From assembly GCA_003577145.1 (NCBI GenBank), contig QEUP01000013.1, positions 1 to 64,000 of the forward strand: DNA of 64,000 nt, given 5' to 3'. Position 1 is the stretch's first letter. Each line of letters begins with the position of its first letter. The position numbers and the translations under genes were made by a program. The notes under the pieces are model-generated. The model worked only from the letters and a program-made list of their open reading frames with translations, was not told the DNA's origin and made no database searches. The stretch is from Acidobacteriota bacterium (GTDB lineage: Bacteria; Actinomycetota; Acidimicrobiia; Acidimicrobiales; Microtrichaceae). This document shows positions 7,633 to 15,880 of this stretch, piece after piece.

Positions 7633-8811
7633 ATGGAGATCGCCTATACCGAGGAACAGCAGGCGCTTCGCATGGAGCTTCGCGAGTACTACGACAAGCT
7701 CCTGACCCCGGATGTGCTCGAGACGCTCACTGTGGAGCACGGCGTCGGCCCGACGACACGCGAGGTCGTGCGACAGATGGGCCGAGACGGTTGGTTGGGC
7801 ATCGGCTGGCCCGAGGAGTACGGCGGACAGGGCCGCAGCCAGATCGAGCAGTTCATCTTCTTCGATGAGTCGATGCGCACCGGTGCACCGGTTCCGATGC
7901 TCACCATCAACACCGTGGGTCCCACGATCATGAACTACGGCAGCGAGGAGCAAAAGGAGCGGTTCCTTCCCCGGATCCTCGAGGGAGAGATCCACTTCTG
8001 CATCGGCTACACGGAGCCGAGTGCCGGAACCGACCTGGCGGCCCTCAAGACGAGGGCAGAGCGTGACGGCGACGAGTACGTGATCAACGGGCAGAAGATC
8101 TTCACGAGCCTGGCCAGTGGTGCGGACTACTGCTGGTTGGCAGTGCGCACTGATCCCCAAGCGCCCAAGCACAAGGGCATCTCCATGATCATCGTGCCGA
8201 TGGATTCCGAGGGTGTGACCATCGATCCCATGCATCTGTTGTCCGAGCACGACATCAACACGACCTTCTTCGACGATGTCAGGGTGCCGGTGGCGAACCT
8301 CGTCGGTGGTGAGAACAAGGGCTGGTCCCTCATAACCAACCAGTTGAACAACGAGCGGGTGGCGCTCTGCTCGCCGGGACTCCTCGAGCAGTCCTACCAG
8401 GAGACGAGGAAGTGGGCCCAGGAAGCCAAATTGGCCGATGGTCGTCGCGTCATCGACCAGGAGTGGGTGCAGATGAATCTGGCTCGCGTCCACGCCGGTC
8501 TGGAGTTCCTCCGCCTCATCAACTGGAAGGTCGCCTGGACGGGCACGAGGGGAGAGCTGGATGTCGCCGACGCGTCGACGACAAAGGTCTTCGGTACCGA
8601 GTTCTACATGGAGTCGTTTCGCCTGCTAATGGAGGTCCTGGGACCCAGGGCCTACCTGAAGCGCGGATCCCCTGACGAGATCCTGCGGGGCCGCCTCGAG
8701 ACCATGTACCGGAGCCTCGTGATCCTCACGTTCGGAGGCGGCACGAACGAGATCCAAAGAGATCTCATAGCGATGTTCGGTCTGGGCCTGCCCCGGTCGT
8801 TGCGGGGTTGA
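7633..8811 (+). CDS. Acyl-CoA dehydrogenase, FadE29 (ChsE2)-like
   Basis: A 392-residue flavoprotein closely resembling the FadE29 subunit of steroid side-chain dehydrogenases: GRDGWLGIGWPEEYGGQG, FCIGYTEPSAGTDLAALKTRA, GADYCWLAVRTDPQAPKHKGIS, ENKGWSLITNQLNNERV and the C-terminal FGGGTNEIQRDLIA. The usual catalytic Glu in the last motif (EGT in medium-chain enzymes) is replaced by Gly, as expected where FAD and catalysis are shared between two unlike subunits. The enzyme would introduce the alpha-beta double bond into a CoA thioester. The ATG is preceded by GAGGGA; a TTG 39 nt upstream is open but lacks a site. The next gene, 25 nt on, is the probable partner subunit. Confidence 0.92.
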   Translation: MEIAYTEEQQALRMELREYYDKLLTPDVLETLTVEHGVGPTTREVVRQMGRDGWLGIGWPEEYGGQGRSQIEQFIFFDESMRTGAPVPMLTINTVGPTIMNYGSEEQKERFLPRILEGEIHFCIGYTEPSAGTDLAALKTRAERDGDEYVINGQKIFTSLASGADYCWLAVRTDPQAPKHKGISMIIVPMDSEGVTIDPMHLLSEHDINTTFFDDVRVPVANLVGGENKGWSLITNQLNNERVALCSPGLLEQSYQETRKWAQEAKLADGRRVIDQEWVQMNLARVHAGLEFLRLINWKVAWTGTRGELDVADASTTKVFGTEFYMESFRLLMEVLGPRAYLKRGSPDEILRGRLETMYRSLVILTFGGGTNEIQRDLIAMFGLGLPRSLRG

Positions 8812-8836
8812 TGGGCAGAGACAGCAAAGAGGACGT

Positions 8837-9949
8837 ATGGACTTCGACTTCACCGACGAACAGCTGGCTCTTGCAGATCTGGCCAGGCAGATACTCGATG
8901 ACAAGGCCACGCCCGACCGCCTCAAGGAGTTGGAGCGGGGCGAGGGTCAGCGCTTCGATCCCGACCTGTGGGCGTCGTTCGCCGATGCCGGCCTCATCGG
9001 TGTGGCGCTTCCCGAGGCGGTAGGCGGCGGGGGCTACGGATTGAGCGAACTTGCCGCAATCCTCGAACAGGTGGGCCGTACCACCGCGCCGATACCGCTC
9101 TTCGAGACCGTCGCACTCGCCGGGCTGGCGCTTGCCCGGTTCGGGACCGCCGAGCAGCAGTCGCGGTACCTCACCTCGGTGGTTGCCGGAGAGCTGGTTC
9201 TCACCGGCGCACTCCAAGAGGAGGGGGCCGAGCCGTTGCGCCCCGTCACGACGGCCCATCGGGCAGACGGCACGTGGCGGGTGAGCGGCACGAAGCTCCC
9301 GGTGCCCTACGGCCAGATCGCCGATCACGTCCTGGTCCCGGCGGCAACCTCGGAGGGCACGGGCCTGTTCCTCATCGCCGGGAATGCCGACGGCGTTGGT
9401 GTGGAGCCGCTGCAGACGACTGACGGTGCCCCGGCTGCGGAGATCGTGCTGGAGGCAGTCGAGGCGGAGCCTCTGGGTGAGGCAGGTGGTGATCCCTCCG
9501 CGCTCGACTGGCTGCTCGAGCAGGCGACCGCGGCCCAATGTGCCTTGGCCCTCGGGGTGTGCGAGGAAGCCCTGCGACTCACCGCCGAATACACCAAGGA
9601 GCGCAGGCAGTTCGATGTGCCGATTGCGAGCTTTCAAGCCGTGGGTCACCGGGCCGCTGACGCCTATGTCGACGTGGAGGCCATCCGGCTGACTGCCTGG
9701 CAAGCGATCTGGCGGCTTTCAGAGGGGCTCCCTGCTACCGCCGAAGTAGCCGTGGCCAAGTACTGGGCTGCCGAGGGGGGCCAGCGGGTGGTGCTTGCCG
9801 CTCAGCACCTCCACGGCGGTGTCGGGGTCGATCGGGACTACCCGCTGCATCGGTACTTCCTTGCTGCCAAGCGCCTCGAGCTCGACTTGGGTGGCGGGAC
9901 CGCCCAACTACGAGCGCTGGGGCGCATCCTGGCCGACGAACCCGTATAG
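8837..9949 (+). CDS. Acyl-CoA dehydrogenase, FadE28 (ChsE1)-like partner
   Basis: A 370-residue acyl-CoA dehydrogenase paralogue starting MDFDFTDEQLALADLARQIL, with GLIGVALPEAVGGGGYGLSE, a divergent middle domain (ALQEEGAEPLRPVTTAHRAD), the helix TKERRQFDVPIASFQAVGH and LHRYFLAAKRLELDLGGGTAQL at the end. Like FadE28 it is shorter than its partner and has no Glu in the C-terminal motif. A two-gene arrangement with the previous gene is the signature of alpha2beta2 dehydrogenases that handle short, bulky side chains such as steroid C3 or C5 remnants (known for M. tuberculosis; substrate here inferred). AGAGGAC precedes the ATG. Confidence 0.9.
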   Translation: MDFDFTDEQLALADLARQILDDKATPDRLKELERGEGQRFDPDLWASFADAGLIGVALPEAVGGGGYGLSELAAILEQVGRTTAPIPLFETVALAGLALARFGTAEQQSRYLTSVVAGELVLTGALQEEGAEPLRPVTTAHRADGTWRVSGTKLPVPYGQIADHVLVPAATSEGTGLFLIAGNADGVGVEPLQTTDGAPAAEIVLEAVEAEPLGEAGGDPSALDWLLEQATAAQCALALGVCEEALRLTAEYTKERRQFDVPIASFQAVGHRAADAYVDVEAIRLTAWQAIWRLSEGLPATAEVAVAKYWAAEGGQRVVLAAQHLHGGVGVDRDYPLHRYFLAAKRLELDLGGGTAQLRALGRILADEPV

Positions 9950-9954
9950 CCCGG

Positions 9955-10767
9955 ATGCGAGAGCGGGTCCATCGTCTGACGGCGTTCAACACCGCCACCG
10001 AGTCGACCAACAAGATCCACGACGACGCGGTTGCCCGGCAGTACGGGTTTGCCGGTGGCCTTGTACCGGGTGTCGAGGTCTACGCCTACCTGACCAACCC
10101 GATCGTGGGGGAGTGGGGTCGTGACTGGCTCGAACGTGGCACGCTGGCGGCACGCTTCGTCGAGCCGGTCTACGACGGCGACGAGGTGCTGATCACGGCG
10201 CGCTTCGACGAGGGCGCTACCGGCGCTGATGTCGAGTGCGCGGGGGCGGACGGTCAGGTCTGTGCGACGGGGCACGCGACGTTGCCGGCGATGGCTCCCG
10301 CACCCCCGGATCTGGCAGGCTTCCCGCAGGTGTCGATCCCCATGGATCCTCCTCCGGCGTCAAGGGACTCCCTGGTCGTGGGCGACGTCCTGGGGAACTT
10401 CGCAGCGGGCTTTCACGCCGACAAGGGCCGTCAGTACCTCGCGGATGTGCGGGAGGATCTGTCGATCTACACGGATCTGGGCATCGCCCACCCCGGCTGG
10501 CTCCTGCGGTTCGCGAACTTCGTCCTCGGCGCCAACGTGGTGCTCGGCCCGTGGATCCACGTCGGCAGCGTCGTCCAGAACCACTCAGTCGTCGAGGACG
10601 GTGAAACGGTCTCGGCGCGGGCGCTGGTGACCGGCGTCTACGAACGCAAGGGCCACGAGTTCGTCGAGCTCGGGGTGGTACTGGTTGCCGACGACGAGCG
10701 GCTCGTGTGCGAGGTCGACCACACCGCCATCTACAAGCCGCGGACCCTCGATCAGGGCCAGCCCTGA
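9955..10767 (+). CDS. MaoC/hotdog-fold acyl-CoA hydratase-like protein
   Basis: A 270-residue protein starting 5 nt after the dehydrogenase stop. The first half has IHDDAVARQYGFAGGLVPGVEVYAYLTNP and later RFVEPVYDGDEVLITARF, which together give the hotdog pattern of MaoC-like dehydratases. The second half holds another hotdog-like stretch, with HPGWLLRFANFVLGANVVLGPWIHVGSVVQNH and a final strand set. Double-hotdog R-hydratases add water to enoyl-CoA, the step after the dehydrogenase pair, and in the M. tuberculosis igr operon FadE28-FadE29 are likewise followed by MaoC-like ChsH subunits. A clean Asp/His catalytic dyad is not obvious to me, so hydratase activity is inference. Confidence 0.7.
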   Translation: MRERVHRLTAFNTATESTNKIHDDAVARQYGFAGGLVPGVEVYAYLTNPIVGEWGRDWLERGTLAARFVEPVYDGDEVLITARFDEGATGADVECAGADGQVCATGHATLPAMAPAPPDLAGFPQVSIPMDPPPASRDSLVVGDVLGNFAAGFHADKGRQYLADVREDLSIYTDLGIAHPGWLLRFANFVLGANVVLGPWIHVGSVVQNHSVVEDGETVSARALVTGVYERKGHEFVELGVVLVADDERLVCEVDHTAIYKPRTLDQGQP

Positions 10768-10773
10768 TGGCAC

Positions 10774-11508
10774 CTATCCGAGGTACGATCGCAGTCGGTC
10801 CACGATCGCTTCGAGTCGCTCATGGTGAGAGCCCGGCCAGTAGACGCGACCACAGTCCCGACACCGGCTGAAGCGCTCGTGGTCCTGCTCAACGGCCGGC
10901 GGCAGCCTGGATAGAACGGCCTCCTTGTCGGTGTCGTCCAGCATTCCGTTGCACGCAAGGCAGCGGGTGAAGGGTTCGATGCTACCGGCCAGGTCGAGAC
11001 GGCGAACGATCTCGACGGCCTGCTCGAAGGGATCTTGGTTGTGAACCAGGCAACCGTGAGTCACTGCTCGTCGCTTGAGCAGACCCCGGTCCTTCGTCAG
11101 CAGCACCCGTCGCTCGGCCAGGGAGATGTCGACCAGCTCGTCGTCGTCGAAGTCGTTGCGGTAGCGGCAGTCGAAGCCGCAGAGGCGGAGGAGGCGCGCC
11201 AGCTTGCCGAGGTGGACATCGGCCACGAAGCGGACGTCACGGAGTGGCTCGGGGCGGAGGTGGACGATGGGCGAGACGTCGATGGCCTCGAACACCGGAT
11301 AGACGGCGACCCTGTCGCCATCGGCAAGAAGGCGGTCGAAGCCGACGGAGTCACCGTTGACGACGATGACGTCGGCTTCGGTGTGGGGGACCCCCAGTGA
11401 CTCGATGGCATCCCCGACGGTTGTGGGGAGTGGGAGCTCCAGAACCGAGGTCTGCTGGGCGCGATGCTCGGGCAGCAGGTCATTCAGCTCGGCGTAGAAG
11501 CGGAACAT
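10774..11508 (-). CDS. Mut7-C RNase-domain protein with ubiquitin-like N-terminus
   Basis: A 244-residue protein. Residues 1-75 resemble a ThiS/ubiquitin-like beta-grasp (MFRFYAELNDLLP, then ADVIVVNGDSVGFDRLLADGDRVAVYPVFEA). Residues 90-244 are the Mut7-C domain: FVADVHLGKLARLLRLCGFD, acidic FDDDELVD, VLLTKDRGLLKRR, and a zinc ribbon from CLAC and CRDC near the end. Mut7-C domains belong to the PIN-like nucleases and are thought to process RNA. The start is taken at the ATG at 11508 (MFRFYAEL); an upstream ATG at 11586 would overlap the divergent gene and adds residues that look non-coding. It converges on the hotdog gene with a 6 nt gap. Confidence 0.82.
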   Translation of the reverse strand: MFRFYAELNDLLPEHRAQQTSVLELPLPTTVGDAIESLGVPHTEADVIVVNGDSVGFDRLLADGDRVAVYPVFEAIDVSPIVHLRPEPLRDVRFVADVHLGKLARLLRLCGFDCRYRNDFDDDELVDISLAERRVLLTKDRGLLKRRAVTHGCLVHNQDPFEQAVEIVRRLDLAGSIEPFTRCLACNGMLDDTDKEAVLSRLPPAVEQDHERFSRCRDCGRVYWPGSHHERLEAIVDRLRSYLG

Positions 11509-11587
11509 CACGCGGATCACCCCTCGAGTCTGCCCCTGGGTGAGGGCATCGGCCGCTCCGCCCGGCCGTCCGGCTAGTTTCGTCACT

Positions 11588-11917
11588 GTGACAGAACCTC
11601 CTGAAGGGCTCTGCGATTGGTGCGGTCGACCGTTCGAGCTCGCGCCCGGGCCGGGTCGGCCACCGCGTTACTGCCGGCGGAGTTGTCGCCAACGGGCCTA
11701 CGAGTCCCGCCGGCGCATGCACGAGCTCGGGGTGACCGAGCAGGAGTTGGTGGCCTCCCGCAGGGACGTCGATCGGCTGCGCGATCAGCTCTTCGAGTTC
11801 TCGCTGGCGGTCGAGGACATCGAGCGTGATCTGGGACGTAGGCCGTCGCCCGCGGCGGACGAGGCGCTGGCCGAGCTATTGGCAGTAGTTCGCGCCTATC
11901 TCTCTGTGAGTGAGTAG
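11588..11917 (+). CDS. Small zinc-finger and coiled-coil protein
   Basis: A protein of 109 residues from a GTG start. Residues 8-33 hold CDWC (Cys9, Cys12) and YCRRSC (Cys29, Cys33) around a Pro/Gly-rich loop, a treble-clef or MYM-like zinc site. The following CRQRAYESRRR is basic and could contact nucleic acid. Residues 45-95 are heptad-like (VASRRDVDRLRDQLFEFSLAVEDIERDL), so the protein should dimerise. It diverges from the Mut7-C gene with a gap of 79 bp. A GTG 48 nt upstream is open but would overlap that gene's control region. Similar small proteins are common in actinobacteria without an assigned function. Confidence 0.72.
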   Translation: MTEPPEGLCDWCGRPFELAPGPGRPPRYCRRSCRQRAYESRRRMHELGVTEQELVASRRDVDRLRDQLFEFSLAVEDIERDLGRRPSPAADEALAELLAVVRAYLSVSE

Positions 11918-12031
11918 CCACCCGAAGTGGGATGTGGTGGGGTTCCTGTTAGAATCCGGCGCGAGCCATTCTCACGAGAGCAATTGTCGACTGATTGTCA
12001 GCCGGGCGGTCACCGGCCAGGGGGAACGCCG

Positions 12032-13615
12032 TTGCCGGGTCTGAGCGAAGTTGTGTCCCGAGAACCGGAAACCGAGGAGTCGTCGCCCGCGTCCGGACAG
12101 CCCCTCGCGGCGCGCGACCTGCTCCACGGCTTCTGGGACTCCTACTGCGACGGCCTCCTGGTGGTGGACAAGAGGGGAGCCATCTGCGCCAGCAACCCGC
12201 GGGCGGAGGAGATGTTCGGTTATCGCCCGGGCGAGATGGAGGGCCTCGGGGTAGAGGTGCTCCTTGCCTCCGAGGGCAGGTTCCAGCACGAGACGGTCAG
12301 GAACGAGTACATGCGTTCCCCGAGAGCGCGGCACATGGGTTCGGGGTTCGAGGCCGTCGGGGTGCGTAGCGACGGCAGTGAGATGAGGGTGGACATCAGC
12401 CTCTCCCCGTTTGAGTCGCAGGGCCAGCCGTTCGTCGTCGCGACGATTCAAGACATCGGGCCTCGTAAGCTCGCCGAGGATTCGCTCAGAGATCACGCCG
12501 AGCGCCAGGCCAGCCTGGCTGCGGTGAGCGAAGAACTGGTAGCCGCGTCGCTTGACCCTGACGCAGTCCTCGAGGTCGTCACCGGTGCGGTGGTCGATGA
12601 GCTGATCAACCGTATCGCCGACGGCGGTGTCGTGCTCTTGTTGAGCGACGACGCGCAGACCCTCGAGCCGATCACATTGACCTACCGTGATGCCGACGCG
12701 GGCGAGGCCTACAGGAAGCTGCTGGACGAACACCCGTGCCGGACAGGAGGCGACGGTCCGATCGCCGTGGCGATCCGCGAGTTGACGACGGTGACGCTCG
12801 CTGACGACGAGCAGCACCTGATCCTCGACAGCGCCGACCCCGCCTACCGTTTCGGGTTCGAGCGGTATCCACTCAGCGCCCTGGTCTGCGTCCCGCTGGT
12901 CAATGCCGGGCGGGCCATCGGGGTGATCGTCATGGTCCGCTTCAGCCCTGGACCACCGTTCGATCGCGCCGAGATCGCGTATCTCGAGAGCATCAGCTCG
13001 AAGATCTCGTTGGCCCTGGACAACGCCAAGCTCCACGTGCGCGTGACTTCGGCGAACGACGAGCTGGCGTGGCGGGCAACGCATGATGCCCTGACGGGCT
13101 CGACCGATCGCCGGCTGTTCCTCGAGCAGACCCAGACAGCCCTGGATCGTCTCGGCCGGCACCCGTCCTGGTCCGTCGCGGTGCTGTTCATGGACGTGGA
13201 TCGGCTCAAGTCCGTCAATGACACCTACGGCCACGCGGCCGGAGACGAGCTGCTGAAGGTGGTCGCTTCACGGGTTCGTAAGGTGACCCGTCCAGGCGAC
13301 ATCGTGGGTCGCTTCGGTGGTGATGAGTTCCTGGTGCTGCTCGACGAGCTGGACGATCCAGTCGACGCGGTCCGGATCGTGGAGCGGATCCGTTCGGCCC
13401 TGGCAGCGGACGCCTTCATCGCGGGAAGAAGGTTCACCACGACAGTGAGCATCGGAGTCGCCTTTGCTGGAGCGGCCGGCAACTCCGCCCAAGAGCTGCT
13501 GCACCACGCGGACGCCGCCATGTACCAGGCAAAGCAGCAGGGACGAGACCGGTACGAGATCTACAACCGGGAGGTGCACTCGCCGGCACCGAGCGCTTTC
13601 CCGTCGACCGCCTGA
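12032..13615 (+). CDS. PAS-GAF-GGDEF diguanylate cyclase
   Basis: A 527-residue cytoplasmic signalling enzyme. A PAS domain (about 35-160) begins DSYCDGLLVVDKRGAICASN, a GAF domain (about 175-345) follows, and the GGDEF domain runs from 365 with the intact motif GGDEF at 429-433, so it should make cyclic di-GMP from two GTP. An inhibitory I-site RPGD lies five residues before the motif (420-423), so product inhibition is likely. The start is TTG at 12032 because AGGGGGA (12019-12025) sits 6 nt upstream; a longer frame from 11927 has no such site. A TAGAAT box at 11950-11955 may be a -10. There is no membrane segment, so the signal is probably intracellular or redox/ligand based. Confidence 0.9.
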   Translation: MPGLSEVVSREPETEESSPASGQPLAARDLLHGFWDSYCDGLLVVDKRGAICASNPRAEEMFGYRPGEMEGLGVEVLLASEGRFQHETVRNEYMRSPRARHMGSGFEAVGVRSDGSEMRVDISLSPFESQGQPFVVATIQDIGPRKLAEDSLRDHAERQASLAAVSEELVAASLDPDAVLEVVTGAVVDELINRIADGGVVLLLSDDAQTLEPITLTYRDADAGEAYRKLLDEHPCRTGGDGPIAVAIRELTTVTLADDEQHLILDSADPAYRFGFERYPLSALVCVPLVNAGRAIGVIVMVRFSPGPPFDRAEIAYLESISSKISLALDNAKLHVRVTSANDELAWRATHDALTGSTDRRLFLEQTQTALDRLGRHPSWSVAVLFMDVDRLKSVNDTYGHAAGDELLKVVASRVRKVTRPGDIVGRFGGDEFLVLLDELDDPVDAVRIVERIRSALAADAFIAGRRFTTTVSIGVAFAGAAGNSAQELLHHADAAMYQAKQQGRDRYEIYNREVHSPAPSAFPSTA

Positions 13616-13740
13616 GGATCGACCGCAACCTCGTGACCGCAGAGCCGATGGGCGAGGTTGGCTCTCGCTCCTCCGGGCTAGAGTGCCGCCGACGCCCCCG
13701 TCGACGGCAGGCGCCGTCGTGTCAACGGAAAGGACCCGCC

Positions 13741-14007
13741 ATGGCGGAACAGAAAGAAGAGCAGGGCTCCATACAAGATCAGATCCTCGACATGGTCCAG
13801 AAGAGCCAGGAGGCGATTCTCGACGCCAGCCGTCGCTTCACCGACACCGCCAGCGATCTGGTGCCGGGCAACCTCGAGCAGATGAACAAGCTGATCGACA
13901 GCGCCTTCGAGCTGACAGAGAAGGTCATGAAGGCCCAGCGGGACTTCGCCAAGCAGGCTCTCGACGCGTTGAGCCCGGGTGGGGAGGAGACCAAGTCCAA
14001 GGCGTAA
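13741..14007 (+). CDS. Small helical, phasin-like protein
   Basis: An 88-residue all-helical protein starting MAEQKEEQGSIQDQILDMVQ behind GGAAAGGA. The amphipathic pattern QKSQEAILDASRRFTDTA, then VPGNLEQMNKLIDSAFELTEKVMKAQRDFAKQALDAL, resembles phasin-like granule or lipid-associated proteins of actinobacteria. No polyhydroxyalkanoate genes are nearby, so this is only a fold-level guess. It stands alone, with a 14 bp palindrome (CGAGCCGCGGCTCG, 14009-14022) just after the stop that could end transcription from both sides. Confidence 0.75.
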   Translation: MAEQKEEQGSIQDQILDMVQKSQEAILDASRRFTDTASDLVPGNLEQMNKLIDSAFELTEKVMKAQRDFAKQALDALSPGGEETKSKA

Positions 14008-14029
14008 CCGAGCCGCGGCTCGCCGGTGG

Positions 14030-14731
14030 CTAGCGCTGGGCGGGTGGCCCTGCCGCAGTGTGCCTGCTACCGCGTGGGTCGTGAATCCAGCTGGGGGTTG
14101 CACCCCATCTGTCTTCGAACACGAGTTCGCGGAGCGGGCGCCGGCGTACCGGTCCGTGCCGTCCCGCGGGAACTCCCAAGGTGACGGTGGCCGCGATGAA
14201 CACCTCATCAGGTATGTCGAGTACGTGGCGCAGATCGCCTTCCACGAAGCGGTGCCAGGTGGTCATGACGCCGCCATAGCCCAGTGCACGCGCGGCCAGC
14301 AGCAGGTTCTGAACCGCCGGATACACCGAGGCACCGTCGGCGGGATCGTTGCCGGACCGGTGACGCTGCAGGCAGGTGAGGATCACGATCGGGATCTCCT
14401 CGTATCCGTCGACGTAAGCCTGCATGGTTCGGGCCATCCGTGCCTTGGGTGAGTCGGGTCGGCGACCGGACCCCTCGTCATATCCGTCGGCGTCTCGCTT
14501 GGCGGCCCAGAAACGCCGACCGGCATCACCCAGAAGCTCCCGCGCCTGCCGGGCGCCCGATCCGTCGCGGAGAACCAGGAAGCGGAAACCTTGCCGGTTC
14601 GAGCCCGACGGAGCCCGGCTGGCGGCGAAGAGGATTTCGTTGAGGTCCTCCTCGGGGATGGGGTCGGCGCGATAGCGGCGGACGGCACGGGTTGTCGCGA
14701 TGCCCTCGAGTAGCCCGATCTCCTCACTCAC
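14030..14731 (-). CDS. Nitroreductase family FMN-dependent oxidoreductase
   Basis: A 233-residue protein with the nitroreductase hallmarks: TTRAVRRYRADPIPEEDLNEILFAASRAPSGSNRQGFRFLVLRD near the N-terminus (the FMN phosphate site), YPAVQNLLLAARALGYGGVMTTW in the middle and a C-terminal Arg-rich FMN-contact (GPVRRRPLRELVF). It would use NAD(P)H to reduce nitro groups, quinones or enoates, or act in F420/FMN metabolism. GTG at 14731 is chosen because CAGGAGGG lies about 9 nt upstream; the longer frame to 14860 reads through an SDR-like remnant in another frame. The start overlaps that remnant's stop (GTGA). Confidence 0.88.
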   Translation of the reverse strand: MSEEIGLLEGIATTRAVRRYRADPIPEEDLNEILFAASRAPSGSNRQGFRFLVLRDGSGARQARELLGDAGRRFWAAKRDADGYDEGSGRRPDSPKARMARTMQAYVDGYEEIPIVILTCLQRHRSGNDPADGASVYPAVQNLLLAARALGYGGVMTTWHRFVEGDLRHVLDIPDEVFIAATVTLGVPAGRHGPVRRRPLRELVFEDRWGATPSWIHDPRGSRHTAAGPPAQR

Positions 14732-14850
14732 AGGCTTGCCCTCCTGCGTACCGCCTCGGTGCCTGCTTCGGCGAGGTCCACAACGGCGACTGCCACACCG
14801 TGCTCGGCGAAGTGGCGAGTGGTTGCCCGGCCCATCCCGTCGCTCAACAT
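14728..14850 (-). pseudogene. N-terminal SDR remnant in front of the nitroreductase
   Basis: A 40-codon frame from ATG at 14848-14850 reads SDGMGRATTRHFAEHGVAVA then VVDLAEAGTEAVRRRASL. This is the first beta-alpha-beta unit of a short-chain dehydrogenase, normally TGxxxGxGRA...FAxxGAxVAVVD, and it then stops. The TGxxxG part is damaged (an in-frame TAG lies three codons before the ATG) and the remaining 200 residues are missing. The TGA overlaps the GTG of the nitroreductase. It is either a remnant left by deletion or a short coupled leader peptide; the resemblance to SDRs is clear but short. Confidence 0.5.
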
Positions 14851-14908
14851 GGCGCCACACTATTGTCGCCTGGCAGGGCGGTGCACCCGCCCTTCGGCAA
14901 GGGGAGCC

Positions 14909-15673
14909 CTACCCTTCGAGCACCGGCGCGGAGAACAGCGCCGCCAGGACGGTACCGCCCATGACTATCTGCGTGGCGTTTGCTCCGTAGTGGTCACCCA
15001 GCATCCCGAAGACCGCCGCCATGATGAGCTTGTCGAGGAAGTCCTCGTCGTCCATGTCGAGGAGGAAGCATTCCTCGCCTGCCAGCGGCATCTTGTCGAG
15101 GAGCGTCCCCAAGGCGACGCTTCCCTGCGCGAGGCCTGCGGGAGTCGAGGTGCTGCTCGGGTGAGACGGGTTCAACGCCGAGTCTGCAAGTGTCCAGATC
15201 AACAGCAGGGGCATCGTCTGCATCTGGTACTCCTCGGGGCTGACGCCCCGGTGAACAGCGAGCTTGCGGATGTTGTCGGCGTGCTCAGGAATCCAGCAGG
15301 TCTCCAGCGCCCAGTCGATGGTGTAGAAGACGTTGGTCGTACGGGTGTTCCCCTCGTTGTCCTCCGCGTCGACGCTGAACGTCCGCAACCCGGGGTTGAC
15401 CATCGGGACGGGCTCTCCGTCGGGCACACTGCCCTCGCATCGAATGACGGTCCCGTCGCTGTCGCTGCACTCGAAGTCGGCGATCACCACCTCGTCGACG
15501 AGGTAGTGCGCTCCTTGGGCAGGGGAGGTGACGGTGATGTCGGGCTTCACCGTTGCTGTGGGGCCCGACTGGTCCTGAGCCGACGCCGGCGCGCCAGTGC
15601 CGCTGACGACCAAAAGGACTGACACGGCTGCCGTTGCACGGATCGCCGTCATGGCTGCCGACATGGTCCTCAC
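14909..15673 (-). CDS. Exported Ig-like domain protein, unknown function
   Basis: A 254-residue secreted protein. The signal peptide (RATAAVSVLLVVSGTGAPASA) has an A-S-A cleavage site near residue 32. Residues 40-118 form an Ig-like or PKD-like beta sandwich: ITVTSPAQGAHYLVDEVVIA, DFECSDSDGTVIRCEGSVPDG, then FSVDAEDNEGNTRTTNVFY, as in bacterial surface or sugar-binding modules. The C-terminal half (CWIPEHADNIRKLAVHRGVS onward) has two hydrophobic stretches near 150 and at the very end (IVMGGTVLAALFSAPVLEG), so it may be retained at the membrane. It is flanked by convergent or unrelated genes and no function can be given. Confidence 0.75.
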   Translation of the reverse strand: MRTMSAAMTAIRATAAVSVLLVVSGTGAPASAQDQSGPTATVKPDITVTSPAQGAHYLVDEVVIADFECSDSDGTVIRCEGSVPDGEPVPMVNPGLRTFSVDAEDNEGNTRTTNVFYTIDWALETCWIPEHADNIRKLAVHRGVSPEEYQMQTMPLLLIWTLADSALNPSHPSSTSTPAGLAQGSVALGTLLDKMPLAGEECFLLDMDDEDFLDKLIMAAVFGMLGDHYGANATQIVMGGTVLAALFSAPVLEG

Positions 15674-15880
15674 CTCACCTTGGGCACCGCCCGAGCGGGC
15701 CGTCTCGGTTGTCAGCCACCGGAATGCCGCTCACTGTCTTGAGGATCGTCTGGGGCAGGCGGAACTGAATAGGCAACTGGGATCAAATGGTGACTTTACA
15801 TAACGAGGATTTCAGGCGATCCGGTAGTGGGTACAACGGAGCACTCCGGGTCAATTGCGTCACAGTGACGTAACTACGCC
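15674..15880. other. Intergenic gap with a CGTCAC/GTGACG palindrome
   Basis: No gene is seen. The region is less GC-rich than its surroundings (TTTACATAACGAGG near 15792) and holds a 13 bp palindrome, CGTCACAGTGACG, at 15858-15870. It lies about 190 bp upstream of the exported protein and just after the end of the acyl-CoA dehydrogenase operon, so it could be an operator for the former or part of a terminator for the latter. Confidence 0.35.

Noticed and set aside
11582-11592. GTCACTGTGAC palindrome as an operator related to the one at 15858
   Set aside because: It overlaps the start codon of the zinc-finger gene, and the short match in GC-rich DNA is likely coincidental.
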